Assembly (NCBI GenBank): GCA_039925965.1
Contig: JBDSXW010000026.1
Coordinates: forward strand, 74,044-138,043
Origin: JAZKFT01 sp039925965
Lineage (GTDB): Bacteria > Bacteroidota > Bacteroidia > Chitinophagales > Chitinophagaceae
Reading direction: 5' to 3'
Length of the DNA stretch: 64,000 bases
Below are positions 54,462-62,461 of this stretch, in pieces. The notes under the pieces were generated by a model. The model worked only from the letters and a program-made list of their open reading frames with translations. It had not been told where the DNA came from and did no database searches. How positions within the stretch are numbered: the stretch's first letter is position 1; each line of letters begins with the position of its first letter. The position numbers and the translations under genes are program-made.

Positions 54462-55940
54462 ATGAAACACCCGATTCAACACATCAAGAAAATTACAGGG
54501 CTGTCGCTTATCCTCTTACCACTTGGGTTTTTATGTGCCCAAAATGTAGGTATTGGCACCGCTACGCCCAGCCAGAAATTACATGTATACAACCCATCTT
54601 CAAACCCGGTGAATAACCTGGTATTCATTGAAAATGCCGCTGCAGGTGGCAGAGCGGGTGTCAGGCTTCAAAATTCGGTGGGAAACACAGCCAGTATTCA
54701 AAAAATCTCCCCCGACGAAGGCGTAAGTTCTTCAGGCATATCCATGAGGGGCGGCCTGGGAATTTACAATGATGATAACGGGCCGATCATGATATCCAAC
54801 AGCAACTATGCAAAAAATATTTACCTCGCCGCGAATGGCAGGGTAAACCTGAAAGTGGATGGTACCACAGGTGGCTTATTTATCAGGCCTTCTGAGATAT
54901 ATAATTTCACGGGTGGTACAGAAACCGATCTTGGATTCAGAAGGGATACCATTAATGAGTTGCAAAGCTGGATGGAATTGAGAGACAGTAGTTCCGCTGG
55001 GAATATTGCCGGCTTTATGAGCACCAATATAGGCTTTGACGGATATGGCAACCGGATACAGTTTGGCAATAATTCCTATGGAGCTACAAAAGTCACCTTT
55101 TGGACCGACAACACTAGTCCACGTATGTTTATACATGAAAACGGAAATGTGGGTATTGGCATGCCCACATTTGACAACCCAAATGCAAAACTGTATGTAA
55201 ACGGTCAGTTTAGACTTACAGATGGCACACAGGCAAACGGCAGAGTGCTTACCACTGATGCAACAGGCCTTGCAAGTTGGCAGACCTTACCAGGTAGTGC
55301 CACTAGCTGGACGGTATCAGGTAATAATATTTACAATAGCAATAGCGGCAATGTGGGCATCGGCACCAGTGCGATCGATGTAAATGCCAGGCTGCATATT
55401 AAAGTGCCTTCCAGCGGAAATTTTCAGGGCATCAAAATAGAGTCACCGGATGTTACAAAAGGGTTTGGAGTCAGTTTCAAAAATCCAACAGGCGAGTGGA
55501 TATTAGGTATGAACGCGGGAAATTTTAACGATAACAGATTTAACTTATATTATGGCAACAACCCAATATTTACTGTTGATTCTGCAGGAAATATTGGAAT
55601 TGGAGACTTTTCCGGTTTGGGAAACTTACCAACTCAAAGGTTGGAAATAAAGAATGGCTTTTTAAAAGTAAGTGGTAATACCGGTAATAAAACAGCCTTT
55701 ACCATCACCGCCACGGCTGGCAATTCTTCAGGCCATATTTTAAACTTAAGCTACGCTAACCAGGCATCAAGCGACATTCTTATCGTTACGCACAACTACA
55801 ACCCTCCGGGTGCTCCTGCGATCTACCATAACTATAATGTAGGCGTGTACTGGAATGGTGCAAAGTGGACTATTTACAATGAAGACACATCGATTCCGAT
55901 TCTTAATGTTTCATTCAATGTATTGGTGATAAAACAATAA
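54462..55940 (+). CDS. Secreted NVGIGT-repeat surface protein (tail-fibre-like)
   Basis: 492 residues, signal segment ITGLSLILLPLGFLCAQ. The recurrent NVGIGT motif, seen as QNVGIGTATPSQKLHVY near 28, then near 226, 296 and 376 (diverging to NIGIGD), marks beta-strand-rich units of the kind found in Bacteroidota adhesins and phage-tail-like fibres. In many relatives a C-terminal S74 chaperone peptidase follows; none is recognisable here (the protein ends SFNVLVIKQ). It is probably exported and extracellular. A strong terminator follows. Confidence 0.8.
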   Translation: MKHPIQHIKKITGLSLILLPLGFLCAQNVGIGTATPSQKLHVYNPSSNPVNNLVFIENAAAGGRAGVRLQNSVGNTASIQKISPDEGVSSSGISMRGGLGIYNDDNGPIMISNSNYAKNIYLAANGRVNLKVDGTTGGLFIRPSEIYNFTGGTETDLGFRRDTINELQSWMELRDSSSAGNIAGFMSTNIGFDGYGNRIQFGNNSYGATKVTFWTDNTSPRMFIHENGNVGIGMPTFDNPNAKLYVNGQFRLTDGTQANGRVLTTDATGLASWQTLPGSATSWTVSGNNIYNSNSGNVGIGTSAIDVNARLHIKVPSSGNFQGIKIESPDVTKGFGVSFKNPTGEWILGMNAGNFNDNRFNLYYGNNPIFTVDSAGNIGIGDFSGLGNLPTQRLEIKNGFLKVSGNTGNKTAFTITATAGNSSGHILNLSYANQASSDILIVTHNYNPPGAPAIYHNYNVGVYWNGAKWTIYNEDTSIPILNVSFNVLVIKQ

Positions 55941-55952
55941 AACGAATCTGAC

Positions 55953-55990
55953 TAAAACAGCCAACCCGAGTATTTCAGTTGGCTGTTTTA
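55953..55990 (+). terminator. Intrinsic terminator after the NVGIGT protein gene
   Basis: AAAACAGCCAAC, a 12-nt loop and GTTGGCTGTTTT; the perfect 12-bp stem could stop transcription in both directions between convergent genes. Confidence 0.88.
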
Positions 55991-56024
55991 GTTGGTATAA
56001 CCATAAGACCAAGCCTTTATTAAT

Positions 56025-56972
56025 TTAGTTTCTGGCCATACGGCCAAGAGTAAAACCTACTTTAAAATTGAATGTAAAATACGAATCGTTGTTTTTGGAT
56101 TTGCCTCTTGTATCGCCGACAATAGGCACATAATTGGGGTCTAATTCGGCATGACGGTCGTACAGTTTTCTAGCTAAAAAAGCTTCGTTGCCACTAAGGT
56201 ACTGGCTAAATAACGAAGGGTCTACGTATTCACCTGTACTTACATCGTCTAAATAATCGGTACTTGTAAATCGATGGCACAGTTCTAAACGGGCTACCAG
56301 TTTATCATTTACTTCGTACCGCACACCAAGCCCCGCGGGAAAGCTGGTGGCACTTAAATGGTACATGGTTCTGTCTTTGTACTCTGCAAAACCCTGGCCC
56401 TCCAATCTCAATCGCCGCAGATCAATCCACTGGCCAACGTAATACGTTTGCGGATCAAAATTAAAGCGGCCAATACCGGCGAGAACATAAGGAGAAAACC
56501 GGGGCACTTCACTATTACTGTAGTCGAGAAGCATTAGCGGGTGAAACTCGGCGATCAGTGCAAACTCGCTGATGTTGCTGCGAAAATTAAGGTTGCGATA
56601 GTAGCGGCCTTTGGTAGCATTGTCGGTCTTGTACTTACTCAATATGCTATCGTATGCTTTTACTTTTCCAAATGTTCCTTCGAGGCGTACACCAAAAAAA
56701 TCGCCGATCATTACACCGGCATATATATTGTTACACCTTTGTGTGTTGCCCCAGTTAATGTCTTTAATAAATTTTTTTCCAACACCTTTATTGCCGCCGA
56801 TATCAGTTAGGCAGTTGATGCCTCCCATCCCGCCGCCTATTTCGATGATAAAGCCATTGTCGTAGTACTTGTCGTTGTAATAATAATATTGCGACCGGCC
56901 CGGAAAACCCTGTAAAAGCAGAAAAAAAACCATGCTGCGTTTAATCGGAAGGCTTATACAAAATCGTTTCAT
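56025..56972 (-). CDS. Outer-membrane beta-barrel protein (DUF6089-like)
   Basis: 315 residues with an N-terminal hydrophobic export segment (SMVFFLLLQGFPGRSQ). Alternating aromatic/polar strands typical of an eight-stranded barrel are visible: GFIIEIGGGMGGINCL, AGVMIGDFFGVRLEGTFG, EFALIAEFHPLMLL, PYVLAGIGRFNF, FNFKVGFTLGRM. Bacteroidota DUF6089-type proteins look similar. Function unknown. It converges on the NVGIGT gene. Confidence 0.82.
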   Translation of the reverse strand: MKRFCISLPIKRSMVFFLLLQGFPGRSQYYYYNDKYYDNGFIIEIGGGMGGINCLTDIGGNKGVGKKFIKDINWGNTQRCNNIYAGVMIGDFFGVRLEGTFGKVKAYDSILSKYKTDNATKGRYYRNLNFRSNISEFALIAEFHPLMLLDYSNSEVPRFSPYVLAGIGRFNFDPQTYYVGQWIDLRRLRLEGQGFAEYKDRTMYHLSATSFPAGLGVRYEVNDKLVARLELCHRFTSTDYLDDVSTGEYVDPSLFSQYLSGNEAFLARKLYDRHAELDPNYVPIVGDTRGKSKNNDSYFTFNFKVGFTLGRMARN

Positions 56973-57060
56973 GCAGAAAATTTAGCGTGGGGGAGAATCG
57001 GCTTTTACCATCCGGAAGGTAAAAGGATTATCAAAAACGTAATTTTCTGTTACACCGATT

Positions 57061-57729
57061 TTACGATGCAATAGTTCCAGCCACAGCCTGCTTATTTTTC
57101 TTTAAATAATAGTTACATGCTGATTTTAAACCACATACACTGCATTTAGGGTTTCGGGCCAGGCAAGTATACCGGCCATGTAAGATGATCCAGTGGTGCG
57201 CTTTATACACCAATTCGGTGGGGATGAATTTTATCAGCTGCTTTTCGGCAGCCAGCGGCGTAGTAGCTTTTAAGGTAAGGCCTATGCGGGCACTCACCCG
57301 GAAGACATGGGTATCAACCGCCATATTTGGCTGGTTGTCGATAACCGAAGTAATTACGTTGGCTGTTTTGCGGCCCACACCAGGAAGCAGCACCAGTTCA
57401 TCAACGGTAAGTGGCACTTCGCCGTTAAATTTTTCCATCAGCATATTGGCCATGCCGATGAGGTGTTTTGTTTTGTTGTTGGGATAGCTGATGCTTTTTA
57501 TCAGTGGGAATAGGTCGTCGAAGCTGGCGCCGGACAAGGCTTCGGGATGCGGGTAGCTCCTAAAGATCGCTGGCGTGGTGAGGTTGACCCGTTTATCTGT
57601 GCACTGGGCGGACAAGATAACAGCCACCAGTAATTCGTAGGGGCTGTCGTACGTGAGCTCAGTTTCAGCATCGGGGTTATGCTGCTGAAAATAATCCAGC
57701 ACGAATTTGTATTTTTCTTTTCGGGTCAT
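57061..57729 (-). CDS. nth: Endonuclease III (DNA glycosylase/AP lyase)
   Basis: 222 residues. The helix-hairpin-helix with catalytic Lys is LPGVGRKTANVI, the catalytic Asp lies in AVDTHVFRVS, and the C-terminal [4Fe-4S] loop is CLARNPKCSVCGLKSAC with the Cys-6-2-5 spacing. It removes oxidised pyrimidines. Upstream 55 bp away is a small unknown gene. Confidence 0.97.
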   Translation of the reverse strand: MTRKEKYKFVLDYFQQHNPDAETELTYDSPYELLVAVILSAQCTDKRVNLTTPAIFRSYPHPEALSGASFDDLFPLIKSISYPNNKTKHLIGMANMLMEKFNGEVPLTVDELVLLPGVGRKTANVITSVIDNQPNMAVDTHVFRVSARIGLTLKATTPLAAEKQLIKFIPTELVYKAHHWIILHGRYTCLARNPKCSVCGLKSACNYYLKKNKQAVAGTIAS

Positions 57730-57784
57730 TTAACACCCTACCTGCCATCATTTATGACAACGGGAGGACCAGCAAAATAAGACT

Positions 57785-58018
57785 TTAATTAACCTTGGTG
57801 GCCAGGTGCGCTGTGGCATATTCCATAACAGCTTGTACAGATGCGGCGCGGGGCGAACGAATAGTTTTATCCAATCTTTCGGCGGCCTGACATATCACAT
57901 CAAATTTTTGTTGAAGCGCCCAATTGCTCTCTAACGCAAGGGCAATGGCATTTGATTTTTCGGGGGAAGTTTCCTGGTAGTAATATTCCAGTAAATCTTC
58001 AGGAGTAAAAAGATACAT
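57785..58018 (-). CDS. Small helical hypothetical protein
   Basis: 77 residues from the ATG at 58018 (MYLFTPEDLLEYYYQETS), chosen over an upstream Met at 58075 that adds a cysteine-rich, unlikely leader. Predicted mostly helical (SNAIALALESNWALQQKFDV). No family recognised; the acidic N-terminal half vaguely resembles anti-sigma N-domains. It lies 55 bp upstream of nth on the same strand. Confidence 0.65.
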   Translation of the reverse strand: MYLFTPEDLLEYYYQETSPEKSNAIALALESNWALQQKFDVICQAAERLDKTIRSPRAASVQAVMEYATAHLATKVN

Positions 58019-58263
58019 AGGCAATTTGTAGCAGTTAGAGATAGTGAATCTACAATTACAAACGCAGCTGTGCAAGTGTTATTGCCTGTGTATAGAAAGT
58101 TTTTTCCAGGAGGCTGGAGGCTAAACGCGGAAGGCTCGACGCGGGCCGCTAATCCATGATAATTGTGGAGCCGTACGATCAAAAGAGGCCGGGCCTGTAC
58201 CGTACTGCTCCTTGCTTCAGGCTTTAAGCGTTTCGCTTCCGGCGTATTGCCTTCGCCTTATGG

Positions 58264-58548
58264 CTATTCAATGATAAAAACTTCTTCATTATCCCGCTTC
58301 ATAAAATATTTTTCACGGGCATACTTTTCCAGAGCTGCGGGCTGGTTGCTTTGCAGGTTGTTGAGTTCAGTGGCCGTCGATTTTATCTGGCCTTTGTAAT
58401 ATTCTATCTTGGCGTTTAACATATTTAACTCCTGCTGGCGGCTCACTTGTGAGGGCACATCGTTTTTATCAAAAAAGAACAGCCATACCGCAAAAGCTGC
58501 TACGGCAATCAGGAATTTGCTTGTAAAAAAGTCGATGATGTGTTTCAT
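58264..58548 (-). CDS. ftsB: FtsB/DivIC-type septum formation initiator
   Basis: 94 residues: a short cytoplasmic N-terminus, one membrane helix (FLIAVAAFAVWLFFF), then a periplasmic coiled coil (QQELNMLNAKIEYYKGQI) ending with ALEKYAREKYFMKRDNEEVF, the signature of the DivIC/FtsB family. It joins FtsL and FtsQ in the divisome. Transcribed alone here. Confidence 0.9.
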   Translation of the reverse strand: MKHIIDFFTSKFLIAVAAFAVWLFFFDKNDVPSQVSRQQELNMLNAKIEYYKGQIKSTATELNNLQSNQPAALEKYAREKYFMKRDNEEVFIIE

Positions 58549-58943
58549 TATGGAGAGCGCTACTCATTAAAAGTCGCAAGTTAATGCAGAATGGCAAGCG
58601 CCAGCTTCTCCACAAATTAACAAAGCCTCCAGGTTACAACGAGAAAGCTTTAGTAAAAGTATGGTAGCAACATATTTCGCCCTGCCTTCTTTTATTGGCG
58701 GTTTCAATTCCCCGAAATTCTAAGCGCAGTTCTGGCTTAAACAAATTGAAAAAGGGAATTATTTCGTCAACAATAATTTCCTTCCACTACCATTTACCAG
58801 AAGTTTCAGTGATTTGTGATCGCCTGCTCAAGTTCGGTTGCGGAGTGGGGTGTGATGTCCATCAACGGGTTCTATTAGTGTTTTCACCCTCAGACGATTC
58901 GGCTCCAACAATTTCTTTCATGCCCTTTTTGGTTAGCTTTTAC
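58549..58943. other. Intergenic spacer between ftsB and the mutase gene
   Basis: 395 bp, no gene-like frame, no convincing hairpin with T-run; nothing recognised. It must contain the 3' end of the four-gene icmF operon and the ftsB promoter. Confidence 0.5.
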
Positions 58944-60899
58944 CTACATATTCCTTCTATACTGCCCACCCACCTCGTATAAAGCATGGGTTATTTGCCC
59001 AAGGCTGCAATATTTAACTGTTTCCATCATTTCTTCAAAAAGATTGTCATTTGCAATAGCACATTTCTTCAGGCGTTTAAGCATCTCTTCGCTCCTTTGG
59101 CCATTACGTTTACAAAATGCATTCAAGTTTTGGATCTGTTGTTCTTTCTCCTCGGTGGTGCTTCTGATTACTTCGCCAGGCAAAATGGTTGGGCTGCCTT
59201 TTTTGTTGAGGAAAGTGTTGACACCGATTAGTGGCAGCTTTCCTGTATGTTTCTGCATTTCGTACTCCATGCTTTCCTCCTGTATCTTATTGCGTTGGTA
59301 CATCCTTTCCATCGCACCCAATACGCCACCTCGTTCATTGAGGCGGTCAAACTCAGCTAACACAGCCTCTTCTACCAGGTTGGTCAATTCTTCGATGATA
59401 AAAGAACCCTGAATAAAATTCTCTGTTTTAGCACTGCCCAATTCCCGGTTTATAATCAGCTGTATCGCCATGGCACGACGAACACTTTCTTCGGTAGGCG
59501 TGGTGATCGCCTCGTCGTAGGCATTGGTGTGAAGGCTGTTGCAGTTGTCGTAGATGGCATATAGCGCCTGCAGCGTAGTTCTGATATCATTAAAATCTAT
59601 CTCCTGTGCATGCAAGCTCCTGCCGCTGGTTTGAATATGGTATTTAAGTTTCTGGCTGCGGCTGTCACCATTATATTTATGCTTGATAGCTTTGGCCCAG
59701 ATGCGCCGGGCTACACGACCTATCACACTGTATTCGGGATCCATTCCATTGCTGAAAAAGAAAGAAAGGTTGGGCGCAAAATCATCTATATCCATGCCAC
59801 GGCTTAGATAGTACTCCACATACGTAAAACCGTTGGATAAAGTGAAGGCTAATTGAGTGATAGGATTGGCGCCGGCTTCGGCAATATGATATCCACTAAT
59901 ACTTACACTATAAAAATTTCTTATTTTCTGCGTGATGAAATATTCCTGTACATCGCCCATTAATTTCAACGCAAATTCTGTAGAAAAGATACAGGTGTTC
60001 TGTGCCTGGTCTTCTTTTAAAATATCAGCCTGCACCGTGCCGCGGACCTGCATCAATGCATCCGCTTTAATCTTTGCATATACATCCTGGGGCAATACTT
60101 CATCGCCTGAAAGACCTAATAATTTCAGCCCTAATCCATTGTTCCCTTCAGGCAACCTTTCAGGGTAAGAAGGATTGTAGTATAATGGTTTTGTCTGGTG
60201 CTGATATTTTTTTTCAGCAACTTTATTCACCGTTTCCCACAAACCATTTGTTTCTATATATTGTTCGCATTGCTGGTCTATAGCGGCATTCATAAAAAAT
60301 GCAAGCAACATGGGAGCCGGCCCGTTGATGGTCATGGAAACAGATGTTTTGGGATTGCATAAATCAAACCCACTGTATAATTTTTTCGCATCATCTACCG
60401 TGGCAATACTTACTCCGCTGTTGCCGATCTTACCATATATATCGGGGCGGTGGGCAGGGTCTTCGCCATAGAGCGTAACGCTGTCAAATGCAGTGCTCAG
60501 GCGCTTTGCAGGCTGATCAACACTTACATAATGGAAACGTTTATTGGTGCGTTCGGGGCCGCCTTCCCCGGCAAACATTCTTGTGGGATCTTCGCCCTGC
60601 CGTTTTAATTCAAACACGCCAGATGTATAAGGAAATTCGCCGGGGATATTTTCCTGGAGCTGCCATTTTAAAATATCGCCCCAGTCTTTATATTTTGGCA
60701 ATACCACTTTGGGGATACTGGTACCGCTTAATGATTTTGTGGTGAGGGGTTGTTTGATTATTTTATTACGAACCTGGTATTCGAAAAAATCTTTATTGTA
60801 TTTGTCCTGTAATGCATCCCAATTTTCGATTAATTTTTTACACTCGGGATGAAGCTGTTCTTCAAGTTCAACTTTTACTTTTTTTAATTCTTCCAGCAT
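58944..60899 (-). CDS. Mutase half of IcmF-type acyl-CoA mutase
   Basis: 651 residues covering the linker and TIM-barrel of the B12-dependent acyl-CoA mutase. Features: MLEELKKVKVELEEQLHPEC linker, FPYTSGVFELKRQGEDPTRM, GNSGVSIATVDDAKKLY, NGPAPMLLAFFMNAAIDQQ and the mutase core SGYHIAEAGANPITQLAF, SGRSLHAQEIDFNDIRTT. No B12-binding domain is present in this chain; it is encoded with the G-protein in 62458-63912. The start ATG follows the TOPRIM-like stop by one base (TAAGATG). It would isomerise isobutyryl-CoA and n-butyryl-CoA (or isovaleryl/pivalyl-CoA) only if it assembles with the other half. Confidence 0.93.
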   Translation of the reverse strand: MLEELKKVKVELEEQLHPECKKLIENWDALQDKYNKDFFEYQVRNKIIKQPLTTKSLSGTSIPKVVLPKYKDWGDILKWQLQENIPGEFPYTSGVFELKRQGEDPTRMFAGEGGPERTNKRFHYVSVDQPAKRLSTAFDSVTLYGEDPAHRPDIYGKIGNSGVSIATVDDAKKLYSGFDLCNPKTSVSMTINGPAPMLLAFFMNAAIDQQCEQYIETNGLWETVNKVAEKKYQHQTKPLYYNPSYPERLPEGNNGLGLKLLGLSGDEVLPQDVYAKIKADALMQVRGTVQADILKEDQAQNTCIFSTEFALKLMGDVQEYFITQKIRNFYSVSISGYHIAEAGANPITQLAFTLSNGFTYVEYYLSRGMDIDDFAPNLSFFFSNGMDPEYSVIGRVARRIWAKAIKHKYNGDSRSQKLKYHIQTSGRSLHAQEIDFNDIRTTLQALYAIYDNCNSLHTNAYDEAITTPTEESVRRAMAIQLIINRELGSAKTENFIQGSFIIEELTNLVEEAVLAEFDRLNERGGVLGAMERMYQRNKIQEESMEYEMQKHTGKLPLIGVNTFLNKKGSPTILPGEVIRSTTEEKEQQIQNLNAFCKRNGQRSEEMLKRLKKCAIANDNLFEEMMETVKYCSLGQITHALYEVGGQYRRNM

Positions 60900-60900
60900 C

Positions 60901-61437
60901 TTATTTTGTTTTAAGACTATCTAAATTATTTTCTTTGAATAATTCAATCCAAAGTTTAAGAGTTGTTATTGATGGAGATTTTTCTCTAACTAATGCTTTT
61001 ATAAAACGATAAAATCCTTCATTTCTATCAATATCTTTTATCTTAGATATATCAGTGAAATCTTTTAACTTATCTGGTAAATTATATTCATCACTTGTTG
61101 GACTTATTCCAACCCGTTTTGCATCATTCATCAACCATTTCTCCGCCGCCGGACAAACCAAAATTAAAAAGTGTTTTTTATTAGGGTGTCCTTTTAGAAT
61201 GAGATTATCTTTTTCAAGTATGGTATAGAATTCTAAAAAATATTTTGGTATGCTTCCTTTGCCTTTATCTTCATCTATTATTCCCAAAACTGGCTGATCT
61301 TTTAGCTTATTAGTCTGCATTTTATTAGAAACACCTCCAACCCCTGCGTGATGATTGTATTTTTTCTTTGCCCCTCCTAAAATTTCAGCAATTTTTGTAT
61401 CAACATTACACTCAGGAAATATGTTCAATTCTATCAT
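60901..61437 (-). CDS. Small TOPRIM-like protein, partner of the adjacent ATPase
   Basis: 178 residues with a TOPRIM-like arrangement: an acidic first motif (FPECNVDTKIAEILGG, Glu9 and Asp13) and a DxD-type motif PVLGIIDEDKGKG near residue 70. A His/hydrophobic stretch KHFLILVCPAAEKWL follows. The fold resembles the TOPRIM half of OLD or the AriB/RloB-like partners of defence ATPases, but homology is not certain. The start overlaps the ATPase gene by 26 bp. Very A+T-rich (one hand-counted 60-base line has 11 G+C). A nuclease or RNase-like effector role is inferred. Confidence 0.75.
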   Translation of the reverse strand: MIELNIFPECNVDTKIAEILGGAKKKYNHHAGVGGVSNKMQTNKLKDQPVLGIIDEDKGKGSIPKYFLEFYTILEKDNLILKGHPNKKHFLILVCPAAEKWLMNDAKRVGISPTSDEYNLPDKLKDFTDISKIKDIDRNEGFYRFIKALVREKSPSITTLKLWIELFKENNLDSLKTK

Positions 61438-62461
61438 CCAAGTATTTATTTATGTTGAAGAATATATCAACACCATAATCCAATAGTTCTGATAAATCTT
61501 CCGTTGATAATTTTTTTACTATTGTTTCAGATAGATTTTTATCATAACCACAAACGAATACTGATAACTCTTTCAAAGGTGTATTCTCAATAAGATTATT
61601 TAATAGGTATGGGTTATGTGTAGCGATAAAAAATTGATTATTTTCAGCCTTAATAATTTCATCTCCTAAGTAACTCACATATTTAGGAAAGGCGTGTGCA
61701 TCGGGTTCATCTAAAGTAATAACATTGGCATTATTGTACCTGATTGCAGCTATATAAAAAAGAAGCCTTTTAAAAGTGTCTGCCAAAGACTTATATGGAA
61801 TTGAATATACAAGACCTTCGTTTATTCTTATTTGGATTAAAAGCTCATTAGTAGAGGTGTCAATATTTAATTCAAATCCATAGTCTTCTGTAAAATCTTT
61901 AATAGTTTCCTGAAAAGATTTATTACGCAGGATTACATTGTATAAATTGTTTCCAAACGGAGGCATTAAGTTGTGAATGTAATTACCGCTATCATGAGGT
62001 TGGATATTGTCTTTAAACATGTAAGGTTTAATAGGAGAAGCATAATTTTGAGTGTTTTCTTTCGGTACAAAATCATTATTAAATTCAGTTATAGTTCCAT
62101 TTGAATTACTCCACTCAAAAATATTTTTATCATTTTCCTGATTAAATCTAAGAAAAGTATCAAGCGGAAGTCCATTTTTTATTATGGAGATTGGTTTTGC
62201 AGTATCGCCTAAGTGAAACAATTTATCCACTTTATCTGCACGAAAAAAATCTTTTATATTCACTTTTTCAAACCCTGCTTTTTCGGCTATATTATTTGAA
62301 TAAAATAACCATGACAGGTAAGATAAATTCAATGCTTCTAAAATATTTGACTTCCCTGCATTTGGTTCGCCTACTAAAACGTTTATTCTGCTGCAATCCA
62401 AATCAATTTCATTGATAGATTTATAATTTGAGATGCGAAGCTGATTAATCATTTGCGTCAT
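61412..62461 (-). CDS. AAA-type (OLD/AbiL-like) ATPase, candidate defence gene
   Basis: 349 residues of the AAA_21/AAA_15 SMC-like family. Walker A is VLVGEPNAGKSNILEALNL near 29-47, Walker B is VITLDEPDAHAFPKYVSYL near 245, and the H-like loop is FFIATHNPYLLNNLIEN. Compact, without a fused TOPRIM domain; the TOPRIM-like protein is encoded by the next gene. Its ATG overlaps the TGA of the G-protein gene (ATGA), so it is translated from the icmF message. ATPase plus small acidic partner is the organisation of several abortive-infection pairs. It sits between the two halves of icmF. Confidence 0.9.
   Translation of the reverse strand: MTQMINQLRISNYKSINEIDLDCSRINVLVGEPNAGKSNILEALNLSYLSWLFYSNNIAEKAGFEKVNIKDFFRADKVDKLFHLGDTAKPISIIKNGLPLDTFLRFNQENDKNIFEWSNSNGTITEFNNDFVPKENTQNYASPIKPYMFKDNIQPHDSGNYIHNLMPPFGNNLYNVILRNKSFQETIKDFTEDYGFELNIDTSTNELLIQIRINEGLVYSIPYKSLADTFKRLLFYIAAIRYNNANVITLDEPDAHAFPKYVSYLGDEIIKAENNQFFIATHNPYLLNNLIENTPLKELSVFVCGYDKNLSETIVKKLSTEDLSELLDYGVDIFFNINKYLDDRIEHIS

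Noticed and set aside
58549..58943. Possible small ORF between ftsB and the mutase gene (58695-58982)
   Set aside because: Overlaps the end of the mutase gene on the opposite strand and lacks any recognisable feature.
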